A stretch of 64,000 nt of DNA, taken from NCBI GenBank assembly GCA_000827265.1, contig KN834764.1:788837-852836 (forward strand). Reading direction: 5' to 3'. The DNA comes from Collybiopsis luxurians FD-317 M1 (taxonomy: Eukaryota; Basidiomycota; Agaricomycetes; Agaricales; Omphalotaceae). Under the pieces are notes generated by a model that ran no database searches, was not told the origin of the DNA, and saw nothing but the letters and a program-made list of their open reading frames with translations. The position numbers and the translations under genes are program-made. The stretch's first letter is position 1. Each line of letters opens with the position of its first letter. Positions 46,001 through 58,846 of this stretch are shown here, one piece after another.

Positions 46001-48303
46001 TCACCGTTTCCGCTTTGCCCCTGCACCTCCAGCGGCTCCACCGTCAGCCTCTCTGCTCTGAATGAAATCATGCTCGTCATCAATGTCAATATCCGCCGCA
46101 TCCACCAATTCCGCATCTTCCTCCATCGCATCTCCCTCTCCATCTCGAACGTGTTCAACAGGGCCAGACGCATCGACCATATCCACATCGTCCTCCTCGT
46201 CTTCTACTACCTCATTCATCCCCTCGAGCCCGGTATGACTGGCAGAGAGTTCTCTTGCATGTCCACCGCGAGAACTAGCTGCAGCTGCAGCCCGTCCCGG
46301 ACCGCGAAGTGTCGATCCTGCTCCGACCCCGATATCACTTTCGACTTCCGTCTCTGCGCCATCCCGGGGTTCTCGCGGCAGTCTCCCAGCTGCAAATGAC
46401 AAGGGTAACAACGATGCGGAAAAGAATGTTGCAAGGGTGAAGGGAGGTAGGAGAATAGGATGAGAGACGAAAACCGCAAGTTGTTAGCGATTCCTTAATC
46501 AAAGCAGGCGAGTAAAAGACGCACTCGATATCATATTCACAAAGGGATTCGTAGAATTGCCATTAGCATTATTATGATTTGCTCTTTCTTGAGCGGCTGC
46601 CTCAACCCTCGAAGCAAGTATCGCTGCTCTCAAATCCGGATCATTCTCCAGTTCCGGGTCATCTAGTCCATCTTCGTCAACTGCCGAATCATCGTCCTCT
46701 CCACCGGCAGCGCCCTCGTCCGCCTCCCGCGGCGGATCTAATAACGCAATGGCGCCATTAGTGTGTGCTTCTGCAGCCTCTACAGCTTGTGCAATCTCCT
46801 TGACCTCTTGGTCAGCTTCGCCCCAATTGTCGTCTTGATCCACTTCGACGTCCTCCTCTAGATCAGCGTAAGACCGACAAAGAGGACACGAAAAACTCGG
46901 GTAGTGAGCTTCGATTAACGGTCGGATACATTTGAAATGGAAAGAATGTGAGCAGGGCGAGACAAAGAGTGATTGAGCGATTGCGAGGGGAAAGAGACCT
47001 GCGGGCCGGGAATGTGAGTATTTGGAATAGACAGGATGTCGAATGATCTATGGCTTGAATGAACTTACATATACAACAATCAGGTAGGCCGGCAGAGCCT
47101 GTCTTCTTCCCGGCAGGCTTGGAAGAGCCGTCTTTCTGCGGCGTAGATACGACCTGAGCGAGGTTCTTGAGGTTCTTAATGGCGTTGGTGCTGTAAGGTC
47201 AAAGTTAGTTCGACGAGTTCGACCAAGCACAACCGACTGCGAAAACACGCCGCTAAACTCACTTGAACTCATTCCGCCCTCTCATCCACTCCCTTCCAAC
47301 CTCTACACGGATCTTCACGCTCTTGTATATATCCTCACTCCCGCCTTGATAGTCGACTCCGAGTTGGAGAATATCTCCATCTTTGATTTGAAAAGGTCGG
47401 CTAAGAAAGAATGGAACGTAAGTAACACATGTCTAGCTAAAGATCGCCGCTACAAAGCAAATCCCAAACGCACCTATCTGCTCCTGCTGCCGCAAGCCGG
47501 AGATGATTAAGAAATGTACCCGAAGACGATTTCGTGTCTCGTATGAAGAACTTGGGTTGATTCCCTTCCGCACCCAACTCGACCCATAACTCCGCATGCG
47601 CCCTGCTGACCACCTTGCTTTTGAAAGCAAGCTTGAATGAATTGGGATTATTATTGTTGATACCCCCATTCGAACCTCCGTTGTTATTCCCTGACCGATC
47701 CGTGAATCTCCCTATCCTGAGGACAGGGTCACCTACTCGCATATCGCGAGTAATAGCATCGAAACGGAGAGAGCGACGGGACTCGAGGTGGGGGACTAGG
47801 CGCAGGCGAAAAGGGCCTGCGGTGGAAGTGCCGCCTGGTGCAGTGGCTGGTCGATGAGCGGTTCTGTTTGCACCTGAGGGCCCCGTCCTCGAAGACGCTG
47901 ACCCTGTTGCCCCAGCTGCTGGTACTGGCGGTAGACTAACGTTGTTGTTATTGACAACATTCCCAGCTGACCTCCGCCTCCTCAACATTCCGAATCCTAG
48001 TCCTGACCCGCTGCTACCGTTCCCGTCCGTAAGAGCAGCGACTGGAACACCAGTAATGGGGTGCGTAGCGGCAGCACCTCCAGATGGCCGACCCCGTCGG
48101 CTATGATTTTGGGGATGGGTCTGAGCAGCGTTCTGGTTGGGTCCGGTCGGTGATGGTGGCCCCGAGTGAGGTGAAGGTGAAGCTTCTCGAATAGGACCTT
48201 GTGTATGTGATTGTGACGAGTTTCTAGGTCGGCCTCGACCAAGAAACGAACCGAGGATGGTTGAACGAACAGGTGGAGAATCAGATGTGACCGCCGGATC
48301 CAT
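46001..48303 (-). CDS. FHA-RING E3 ubiquitin ligase (Dma1/CHFR-like)
   Basis: Five exons, complement of 46001-46389, 46525-46998, 47069-47190, 47263-47400 and 47474-48303, sum to 1953 nt (650 aa) in one frame. Residues 1-180 are a low-complexity Ser/Pro/Gly-rich region. An FHA domain follows (about 185-310) with DPVLRIGRF, KVVSRAHAELWVE, SSSGTFLNHLRL and FQIKDGDILQLGVD, which binds phosphothreonine peptides. The RING finger is at about 360-410: CCIC at the junction of exons 3 and 4, then CSHSFHFKCI and CPLC. The C-terminus is acidic (EEDDVDMVDA) and ends in GAKRKR. Proteins of this architecture (Dma1, Dma2, CHFR) control mitotic exit, spindle position and septation by ubiquitination. This is the intact parent of the truncated copy at 42017-43296. 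Confidence 0.92.
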
Positions 48304-50826
48304 GGCAATTTATTAGATGAGATGCGCTGATATTCTAGCGTAATAGAAGAGTCTGCGCTTCCAATGCAACCAGTTAATCATAAGCAAAAGAGTAGAAATT
48401 CTTTCGGAACTCACTTGGAGTTATAGTTCTTACGTTGAAGAACCAAGTGCTCCCGCTTGCAGTGAGTGGAAAATTCACTGAAAGTAATGTCAGTTTGGTG
48501 ATGGCGATGACTGACAATTAAACCTACCTTGCTCGCCCTGAATGTTCCCAAAAGAAAGTTCAATTGAGCGCGAGCGGTGAACGTGATCTCGAATGTATGC
48601 GAGATAGTTTCCGTGAGTCCGCTTCGCCTATAAATCGTGAATACGTCTGTCTAGCTTCCAGTCACTCTTCTTTCAACCTGATACAAGCGTTTGTCACAAG
48701 TTGATCCAGTGCTTAGCCGTCGTTTTCAATCCCTCTTCCTTCGTACGTGGATCACAGGGTGATATGCGAGAGAAACTGCTTGAAAATAGATGGGCTTTAG
48801 AAGTGAGATATCAGCGAAGCAGTTCAAATTCGTACAAGTCACAAAGGCTCACAAAGCGACTAGAACCCCAAGTAATTCACCTCTGGATGAGAGTTGAAAC
48901 CGAAATCAAGAGCTAAAGCCGGTTGCCAGAGACAATTGCTGATGAAAAAGGCTCGCTGATGTTCTTCCGTGTCCGTCGTGAGCGCTGACAGAGACAGCGA
49001 TGATGATGGAGAAAGGTTAAGTCGAACGGAAAAGGAAATTCAAAATGAGCGGCGGTGATCACGCGTGATGAGTCACTGCGACCCAAGGTCGAGCTTGGAA
49101 AATTCTTTTCGTTTCCTTTCAGTTCCAAAGCATAGTCTTCCAATTCCTTCCTAGCTATCCATATTTCCTATCCCCGTCGATTCACGGCAAGAAAATTCCC
49201 GAGTTATTCTATAGTTTGATCATCATCGGACGGTAACTTTCATTGAACTTCCATCTTCTGAATCAGTCTGTTACCCGCTAACTACGTAGCTAGCATTGCC
49301 TTTGGTTCAATAGGGCGCCGTTCTTGACTTGATGCATTTGAAGATAAGCGGAAGCTCCAACAATTCGGTGTCTATACAGAAAGGCTCGGTCCTTGGCGCA
49401 ACAAAGGCACCGCAACTAACTGACAGGATGTACACTGATGTACGTCCGACTCTCAGGAGAAACTGAAAAGCTTGAGAATTATCATTCAGGTCTGTACTTT
49501 ATTTGGCTCAATGACTTGCTGGGATAGGGATTCTCTGCAGGCACATGTTCAATATGTCCATCCTCCGGGACGATCAAACAGCACTGTTAAAATGATCTAC
49601 TTATAATAAACAGCAATTCCTCAAGAGGTTAGGGTTCGACGTCCTTCAGGTTCCTCGTGCCCAGACACTACGTTTATACCCTACAGCAAACTATATCCTC
49701 AACGGTAGCCAGGGTTCCCATGAAGCCCTTCCGCATTTCATCTTGGAACATTCCTCCTCTTCAAAACACGCACAGCCAAATCGCGGTGAAAAATTTTTCT
49801 GACTCTTATTGGTCAATGCTCAGAGCAGCACATAAATACTCAACGGGCAAAGATCACATCCGTCTTCGAACATTTATTAACATAATTCAAGTTCGATCTG
49901 CTGCGCAACGTATACATAGGCCCAATTTTGTAAACTTCTATCTCCTCGATCAGTCTACTTTATACTGCACCCAACTACTGCAAGCCTCATGTTTCATTTC
50001 GGCGCGCATCGGTCGAATATCTTGTTTATCTAGGAAGCAATGCTAAATGTGCTATCAAATTGAATCTCGAATCTCCTTGTGTGGGATATCTCGTAATTGG
50101 AAGGCCTCACGCAAAATATCTTCAACCACAAATCAAAGGTCACACAACATGGCTTTACGATCCTATTGTATTGCTCTCAGATCCTTCTTCAAAGTATGAT
50201 CAGTGACAACATACACGGGATGCAATCATTGCGCCGATAAGATACCATACCAATCAACATGGTACCTCCTGGTGCCTTCCAAAGCAATTAGTGACAAGAG
50301 TAATTGGCGTTTTCCGGCGTGCGATCCGGATGCCGCTTCATCACTCTCTCGACTGACGCGGTCAATCCCCCTGCATCTCGTTGGATAGTGAAGAGGTAAG
50401 ACTGAGAAATTTCCATCGAAACTGCCATGAGAGATGATGATAGACTCAGCATTCCATGGTGTCTTGATTCAGTAAGCCTGCATTCCATTCTTTCACAAGC
50501 TTCTCCAACATCCTCAAAGTAGAGAACAGCACCACGGTGGGAGCGCACCTGTGCAAATGTGAGATGGTGTAATTTCCCTCTTGTCTTTCCTTCACAAATT
50601 TCTGATACTCCGTTCTCTTTCGCATCCTGTTCACCTTACGCTCCCAGATTTTACGAACAATAATATTTCTCAAATCGATATGACGCTACATATATTTACA
50701 TACCCTGACTATAATCAAACGGTGTGGACATTTCGGAATCAGTATCATCTTTTCCTTCGGTATCTCATACAAGTACTTGTTCTGCCTCTTTGGGGATCAC
50801 TTTTTCCTTTTCGAATCCATTTTTCA
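48304..50826. other. FHA-RING promoter and long gene-poor stretch
   Basis: The first 350 bp hold the 5' leader and promoter of the FHA-RING gene, possibly with a leader intron near 48340-48420. Beyond 48700 no gene can be supported. The longest frame (49657-50046, plus) has no domain, signal peptide or splice pattern. The 3' flank of the EF-hand gene lies at the right end. Confidence 0.45.
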
Positions 50827-53612
50827 TCAGTCCCAGTTCCCATTCTCGTTCGACAAGCTAACCGAGCTCCCATTGGACAATGAATAGCCGTCGTTACCTT
50901 GCTCACTCTCTTGTTCCCTATCTTCATGCTCCCTCTGTCCCCAATCTTCACCCCCCCTCTGTCCCTCACCCTTGCCCTCGTCTTCATTACCATCCACTCT
51001 TTCACTATCTGTATCGTCAACACTGCCAGCCGCATAGAGTCGATCGGGCGTATCATCAACATCATCCTGTGCTCGCTGAATCTGTGTGGACATTCTGTAT
51101 TGCTGCTCGGGATCCTCTGAATCTTGGAGCTGGGTCTCTCCACTCTGATACATAGGTCGTTGGTTCTGGACACCTTGCCTGCCATTCCACTCATCCTCAG
51201 ATTCCGAGTCAATATCCTCTTCCGATTCAGTGTCAGGCTCCTCATAATGTTTCTATTCACAGGGTCAGTACTGGGGAATGGTGCGAAGCCACACAGATAT
51301 AGTGGATTGCAGACCTTGAAATAGTCCGAGAAAAGTCCATTGACATAGAATTGTATTTGTGCATTTATGTCCTGTCACTGCCGAATCCAGATGCGTAACA
51401 GGTCATAAACTCGATATTTAACAACCCCCAAAATACTGAGCATGGTGCTCCTGGCTGCTTCAATATCCTCATCCTCGATATCTACTTGTTTCATGAGATA
51501 GTAGTGACGCGAGAGGAGAATAGAAAGCAGTGGAAGCAAAGTCTGAGTAATTGCCATGATTAAGGAAGCTCAACTTTGATGTGTGCAACAAAAAGAGACA
51601 TACAGCTTCGATACGGTCGCTCTTACAGATAGTAGCCATGTCGGATTCAGATTGAACCTGGAATTCCATTGTTTCCAAACTCGATTGAATTATCGTTTTT
51701 ATATCAGTACGCCTTTTGTCTTGCAGTTTCTTCATCTGTGTACTGACATTTGTGTCAAGTTCATCCAGTTCGGTAAGACTGTTGGCAATGGTCATGATGC
51801 CATCTTTTGTGCCATCGAGGTACATCTCGATTTTTTCTTTCTTTGAGACATCATTCTGGCATAAATTTTCGAGCTTTTTGCATAATTTGTTGATTCGTCG
51901 CTGATAGCTAAGGACACATCAGACACCATTAATCCGGTAGTCAAGGGGGTTCATACTAAATATTATCCGAATCCCATCCGTAAGCCCAGCTTAGAGGAAC
52001 ATGAGTGACGGCGAGAGCCTTTCTACCTGCACACTCACTAAGCTACCCATTGAGGAGTGGACCAGGTCGGTGGCTTCAATTTCATAAATTCGTTGACCTC
52101 CTCGATGGAAATATAACCACTAGCATCTATACAAGGCCCCATTAGAGTCCTTCTCAAGACCTATCAGAGGCAAGAAGGTTAGTTACCATCATCAATTGCA
52201 TCACCGATTGCTTCACTGTTTCTTTAGACCATAAAGAGCATGAAGAACTTCTCAACCTACCCGGCTGATCTGAACGGCCAAGTTAGCTTCAATATGCCAA
52301 AATGGTGATAGATCTTTCATACAGTGGGTCTTGGTTATTATGGTGCTCGTCCAGTAGTCATCTCTGTTCACATTGTTGGCGACTCTGTATTCCTTCCATA
52401 TCGTGTTGAAGTGGGAGACAATCGCTATGCGGTACGTAAGCACTCGTATTGTTCAGATCCCGAAGCTAAGGAAAAAAGGGTACCATCGATGAACTGCCTT
52501 CTCTTCAAATTTGATGCTTTGGGTGCCTTTAAGACCGTTAGAATTATAGAAAAGAGCAGTGCGTTGAACCCACAATTCCTAAAAGAAGAGGGCATATATT
52601 AGCAGTTGCTTTTTGCCAGAACGATCAACCACTCTGCTCACCCTGCCAGACCGTCTTCATATCCTCATCCTTAATGAGCTCGTAAGGGCCATTATGCAGC
52701 TTCGGTCTCACAGAGTAAGCTAAGTGAAGGTCAGAGGAAGAGACCCACCGACCTCTTTCAATATCAGCTCAGTTGAAAGTTCAACGCGATTTTCGAATTT
52801 CTGAATAGCAAAGGCGTACTTCAATTCGAACCGCTCGCTTTCAGAAAGCCAATTAGTGCCTCCATAATCAGACCGCATGATGCAAGCTTACTGGATCTGT
52901 TTGAACGACTCCTCTGCACTCTCTTTTACGGCTCGCAAGAGACTGGGCGTCAATTGCACGTCTAGTTTCTTAGCCAACTCGCCTATGAGCGCGTCGTTCT
53001 GGAAACACCGTCAATCATGGTGATACCGTATTGCCTCCGTAGAATCTACCTCTAGCACGCGGCCCTCGCCACCATTGTGATCAATAAAGGCTGTCGCAAT
53101 CGCTTCTTGCTCATCCTGGATTTTTGCAAAGACAGGATATAAATTTTTCAACTTTTCATCCACTCCGCGCAGCGTCGTTGTGTTCGTAGAGGAGATAAGG
53201 AGAACTTGACCAGTCAACAGGTTATTGAAACTGGTCTTCCAGTCGGCCAGACGTTGATGGAAGTCAGCTAGCTTCTCTGCGTTGCGTTTGAAGTGCAAGT
53301 AATGTTCTTGGTTCTTTTAGTTGTATGATGAACTCGTAGACAGGTCAGAAGCCTCACTGAGTATGATCTTAGGACCCTTGCCTTCATAGAAATACCTAAA
53401 AGACTTGTTCAAGATATAAGTAGCATTCGGGTCTAACAGCCGTACTGGCAAAACTCTCCAAACTCCCTCATTAATGCAGTCATTTTAGAGAGTAATCCTT
53501 CTAGCGGTGCTAGCAACGTGCTCTCGTCTTGAAAGCCGGGTTTCAGAAAGCGCAGTGGGATCAGCGTAGTAGCCTGTACACATAGCCATCAACAGTTTCC
53601 CAGTACATGTAT

Positions 53613-53997
53613 TGTTAAAGTAGACGCGTAAGGTATGCGACTGGTCATGTGGGCGTGGTGTCCTGTGGCACCGCGACAATGCATTCTGGGTAAAAGATGT
53701 AAGTTACAACTTTGCCTCCGTGCGGGTTCCAAGCATATCCGCTCCGCACTCCAATCTCCTTTATGTTATTCCTAATCCTTTATCCACCTCTTCACTATTT
53801 ATACACTTTAGGTATCTTGTCCACCCTCAGAACCTTTCCGTCGTTCTGAGGGTACATCTTTCACTCTACTATTTCCTATTTTATAGTATACTGATCATAC
53901 ATACTAAAGACCTGTGTACTTACTTAGGAGATAGGTAATACAGAACCTTTCCGTTGTTCTGAGGACCTGTGTACTTACTTAGGAGATAGATTTAACA
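53613..53997 (+). repeat. 5' LTR of the copia element
   Basis: 385 bp, TG...CA ends. It contains TATTTATACACTTTAG near 53804, a possible TATA region. No standard initiator-tRNA primer site (TGGTATCAGAGC) is seen right after it. Confidence 0.92.
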
Positions 53998-54055
53998 GAT
54001 TCGCAGTCAGAATCGCGTTTGTCCTAGACTGACACAATAAACTTGTCCTCGAAAT

Positions 54056-55207
54056 ATGACTACCAATCCAAATGCCCTTCCCAATCTTATCATCTTCCCC
54101 GAAGATCGACAGCTCGCTGGACTCAGTAATTGGGCCATTTTCCGCGACCATATGCTGAGCGTTGCCCGTTCTACAGGATTGGGAGGGTATCTCAATGGCA
54201 CCATCTCTAACCCTACGACGACTGCCTCTCCCGCTGCTGGAGCACCTCCTAGTACCCCTATCGTAACTCCAATCAACTCTCGTAATCCCTCTTCTGAGGA
54301 ATGGGACCTTCGTGATAGTCAGCTTGCCGGGATTGTATACCAGAACATAAAGGATCCTCGCTCCATTGGTGTTACTCAAGACATGACTTCGAATGTTATG
54401 TGGACTACTCTTACTGGACAGTATGAAACAACCTCCGCCGCTGCACAAACGCTTGCCAAAGAAAGGATTCAACAATTTAAGTACACCCCCGGTACTCCTT
54501 TCGAAGAATATTTCAAGCATCTCGAGGGTCTGCGTAAAGCTGCTAGTGACGTAGGATGTACTATCTCCGACAATGATCTCCGTTCCCGATTCCTCACTTC
54601 CCTGTCTACAGACTATCTGTGGGTCTTGCAAACTCATGGCGCATGTACCTATGCTGAGCTTAAACGTGCTCTAATGGAATATGACATGATGGTTGAATCG
54701 GCCAGCGCTGGTCCAGGAAACTCTGTTGCTCAAAACGCGTTGACAGTTATGAACCGAAATGGCTCAGGGGTCACTTGTGATAACTGCAAGCGCATTGGCC
54801 ATGTTAAAAAAAACTGCTGGGCATGCGGGGGCGGTAGTGAAGGGAAGGCACCACACTGGTATAACACGCCCAAGGGTATGGAACTGAACAAGACTTTGTC
54901 CAATCCAACTGTGGCATCCATGTCCTCTGAATCAGCTTCTACATCTGACACCCCTACGGCCGCAGCAACCGTCTACGATTTCAGTGACTTTGGCAACTTT
55001 GAGCCCAGAGGTACGGAGCTACCTATGGATCGCACTTCCCTATCTAATTCCTATATTCATAGATTGAGAAGAGAACCTGTTGCCCTTCTAAATGGGATCA
55101 GACGCAATGCCACTAGTGTAGTTCCGTCCTCTGTAGTACCTACGTCAATTGGCAATAATATTGTTCCTACATTCATTGATAGCGCCGCCTCTCATTCCTG
55201 CTTCTGA
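54056..55207 (+). pseudogene. copia gag and start of protease
   Basis: Opens at the ATG at 54056 with a gag of the UBN2/retrotran_gag type (LSNWAIFRDHMLSVARS, WTTLTGQYETTSAAAQTL, FEEYFKHLEGLRKA). A CCHC zinc knuckle reads CDNCKRIGHVKKNC, and the aspartic protease motif reads FIDSAASHS. The frame stops at TGA 55205-55207 just after HSCF, where the polyprotein should continue. Everything downstream is in the same frame. Confidence 0.9.
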
Positions 55208-58200
55208 AATCATCAGCGGTTCATTAAATATACACCAGCTTGTACTTTGGGATGTATGGCAGCTGAAGGTAGTGGTGGTTCTTTCGTCATAGAAGGCTTT
55301 GGAATAGCAGAGATCGTCATAAGGACTGACGATAATATGGTACACCGGCTTCATCTTCCTGCCTCGCATACCCCATTGTTTGCGATGAACTTGCTGTCGC
55401 TGCCGGCCATGGATCGAAAAGGGTGCTGAGGTAACTGGGGAGCTGGGAAGCTGGACATTCGTGACCGGAATGGCAAAGTTATCGTCGATGGTCGGTTGAC
55501 ACGAACTGTGCAAGGCCGTGGCTTGTATGAGGTGACTGTTGTTGACAACATTGATCAAGAACTTACCGCAATGAATGGCTCGCCATCTGGCAAAATAGAC
55601 TCGACCTTTGTTCTGGCTTCATCCAGTCGTTCTTGTTCTAATCCATGCTCCTTGGAAATGTGGCACACTCATTTTGGACACGCTGACATTAACATGGTTT
55701 GACTCATGGCTAAACAAAAATTGGTAGATGGTCTGGATGTTTCGGACTTCTCAGTTTGCGGAAAGTGCGAAATTTGCCTATTTGCTAAAGCGAAACGCCG
55801 ACCATTTGATGATGTTGTTATCCCTTCTGTGGAACCTTTGGATAGAGTCAGCTTGGACCTATGGGGGAGAGCTCGTACACAGAGTTTAGGAGGAGCGTAC
55901 TATATGCTACTCGCATGCGATGACAGTACTGGGATCCCGTTCCCTTATTTCTCTTTGAACAAGGAGGCCCTGACGGTGTTAAGCCTGGTCAAGGAGTTCA
56001 CCGCTATGGCTGAGCGGCAGACTGGCCGTCGTATTTGAGTCTTTCAGATTGATTTAGGATGGGAGTTCGATAATCAGTTATTTGATGAATGGTGTGCTGA
56101 ACACGGAATCCTTGTTGAGAAGGTTCCAAAATCTTCTTCAGTGGCAAACGGTCAAGTGGAACGTGCTAATCGTACTGTGATTGAAGGGGTTCGTGCGATG
56201 CTGGAGGATTCTGGACTGGATTTGAGGTTTTGGGCTGAGGCTGCAAATGCATATTGCTATATCCAGGGGATGATACCTACAAACCGGCATCCTGGAATTG
56301 TCCCATGGGAGAAGTGGTTTGAGGTGAGGAAGGTGAAGGTCAACGTGTCTCATCTTCGCCATTGGGGCTGCAAGGTCTGGGTGACAGATCTTGACAGGGT
56401 AAATGGCAAGTTGGGGAGACAGGCCTGGGAAGGCCGTTTGGTTGGCTACATCGGTCGCCGTGGGTATCAGGTTTGGGATATTAACCGTAAGTCAGTTTAC
56501 CCTGTTCGGGACGTCGAGTTTGAAGAAGGAACCCCAAGACAAACGAGGGATAGGGGGGAAATTCATTTCAAAAATGATTCCACTGATCCTGATCTCGGAT
56601 CGGTTGGTTCGGACCAGATCGAGGACCCCTCAATGGAAACAAATGGGGAAACTGAAATTAATTCATCCAATGTTCCATCTGCATCTCGCCCTGCTGCTGA
56701 TACTCCCACTTTACCTGCTGTTCGATGATCTGCTCATCTCCGGAACCCATCTGCATCGCTCCTACGGTCTCAGGCATATGAAGAAGATGAATATCGAGCA
56801 CGCAACGAGGCAGAAGAATGGGCGAACGTAGTGGTTCTGGCAAGTACAATTAAAGGGGGAGGATCTGTCGCTATTCCGAAATTGTACTCCGACGCAATGA
56901 AGAACCCAGAAACCTGGCTACCTCCCATGAGGGCTGAAATAGATTCCCTGATTCAGCGGGGTTGTTGGACTTTGGTTGATCACCCAATTGGGGCGAGGAT
57001 ACTTAATGGTATGTGGGTTTATGATCTCAAGCTTGATGGAGAAGGCGTGATCCTTAAGCACAAGGCACATTATGTCGCTCAGGGTGATATGCAAATTCCA
57101 GGTATCGACTATGATAAAAGCTGGTCTATGGTGGCGCATTTCAAATCTGTCCAGCTTCTCATTTCGATTTGTGCACATAAATGTTTACGTTCACGTCAAT
57201 GGGACTTCTCTGCTGCATACCTGAATGGCAATTTACCCAAGGATCCTCCTGTCTACATGTTTCAGCCAACCGGTTTCACTAGAAAGGGGGAGGAAGATAA
57301 GGTTTGTCTCATGCATAAGCCTTTGTACGGAATGGCTCAGGCTGGTCATATCTGGTACAAAAGGCTTGAGAAACAGTTTCTAGCTCTTGGTTTTAAATCG
57401 TCTAGAGCTGACCCATGCATCTGAGTTCATCACAGTCCAGCTTCTGGCAAATTTTCTATCGCCTCTGTGCACACAGATGATGTATTTAGTGCCTCCTCTT
57501 CAGACACAGAGGCTGACAAGGTTGTCAAAGGCTTCACCATTTGGGACCTCAAAGATGTAAAAGACAAAAATTTCCTCATTGGACTTACCATTGACCACCT
57601 GGCCAATGGGTCAATTGCCATCTCCCAATCTCCCTTCTTCCAGAACGCATTCCGATATTTCAATATCCTCAATCTTATGTTGCCTATCTACACTCCCTTA
57701 CCCCCCAATTTCTCACTTTCCTCTGACAAAGTCTGCACCGAGGACGATATCCTATTTATGGAAGGAAAGCCATATCGGGGTATCTTGGGGTGCTGTTGGT
57801 GGGGTGCCAGTAGCACTCGACCCAACATTGTATCCACTTGCTCTGTGTTATCAACTGTCCAAAATGCTCCGACCCGCCGACATTGGGAACTTCTCATCAA
57901 ACTCTGTCGCTACATCTATAGCACTATTCATTATGGAATTGTCTATTGACCGGGGACCTCGGATTGGGTGAAGCCTGTTGGTTACATCGATGCTGATTGG
58001 GCTGGTGACAGGTCTACGCGAAAGTCTATGTCAGGTTATATATTCCTCCTAAATGGAGCCCCGGTCTCATGGTCTTCCAAGCGTCAGGAGGGAGTTGCGC
58101 TATTGTCGACTGAATCGGAATACATATCGCTCTCTCAAGGCATACAGCAGGCCCTGTGGATGCGGAGTTGGTTGGATGAGGTTCATCTCAGGTTAGGCGA

Positions 58201-58480
58201 GGAACCTTTGGATCTCCTATGTGACAACATAGGTGCAGTCAGCCTTTCCAAAATGAACAAGGCTCATGCTCTTTCCAAGCATATCGATATTCAGTATCAT
58301 TTCTTACGAGAGGTGGTAGCGGATCGAAGTGTTGCGGTTCACCCTATTCCCAGTTCGCAGAACCTCGCAGACATAATGACAAAGTCACTTCCTAAAGACA
58401 AGCACCGTCACATTGTTACTGCCCTGGGCCTGGACTGGTGGTATCAGGACACCAGGGGGAGTGTTAAAGTAGACGCATAA
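55208..58480 (+). pseudogene. copia pol: integrase, reverse transcriptase, RNase H
   Basis: Continues the gag frame without a single frameshift but with six more in-frame TGA codons (ending at 55429, 55702, 56038, 56728, 57424 and 57949). Integrase: zinc-binding HTHFGH then CGKCEIC; DDE core with LDLWG, DLGWEFDN and NGQVERANRT. Reverse transcriptase: WTLVDHPIGARILNGMWVYD, HYVAQGDMQIPGIDYDKSWS, QWDFSAAYLNG and PLYGMAQAG, with the catalytic box changed to VHTDD. RNase H: GYIDADWAGDRSTRKSMSGY, ALLSTESEYISLSQG and LLCDNIGAV. The stop TAA at 58478-58480 lies inside the right LTR. Intact length would be about 1474 aa with gag. Confidence 0.92.
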
Positions 58481-58846
58481 GGTACGCGACTGGTCATGTG
58501 GGCGTGGTGTCCTGTGGCACCGCGACAATGCATTCTGGGTAAAAGATGTAAGTTACAACTTTGCCTCCGTGCAGGTTTCCAAGCATATCCGCTCCGCACT
58601 CCAATCTCCTTTATGTTATTCCTAATCCTTTATCCACCTCTTCACTATTTATACACTTTAGGTATCTTGTCCACCCTCAGAACCTTTCCGTCATTCTGAG
58701 GGTATGTCTTTCACTCTACTATTTCCTATTTTATAGTATACTGATCATACATACTAAAGACCTGTGTACTTACTTAGGAGATAGGTAATACAGAACCTTT
58801 CCGTCGTTCTGAGGACCTGTGTACTTACTTAGGAGATAGATTAACA
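58462..58846 (+). repeat. 3' LTR of the copia element
   Basis: 385 bp copy of the left LTR. Most differences from it are C/T or G/A at CpG sites (for example GACGCATAAGGTACGCG against GACGCGTAAGGTATGCG). Confidence 0.92.

Larger units (their letters stand above)
43338..46998. repeat. tandem duplication, unit B
   Basis: Second copy of the unit at 39789-43296, joined on its right to the complete FHA-RING gene. This suggests that unit B is the original arrangement and unit A the derived copy. Confidence 0.8.

Noticed and set aside
49657..50046. 129-residue plus-strand open frame
   Set aside because: No domain, signal peptide, conserved splice sites or compositional support; it lies in a gene-poor region.
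53998..54020. Similarity between the sequence just inside the 5' LTR and the host flank near 58890 (TCAGAATCGCG)
   Set aside because: Only 11 bases match exactly; the perfect TGTAT target duplication already defines the insertion borders, so this is taken as chance.
54056..58480. TGA recoded as arginine or read through in the copia polyprotein
   Set aside because: The same CGA-to-TGA change appears in a dead NmrA copy and in the EF-hand gene, host genes here use TGA as normal stop (phytase-like, SDR, PL4), and the LTRs show the same CpG transitions.
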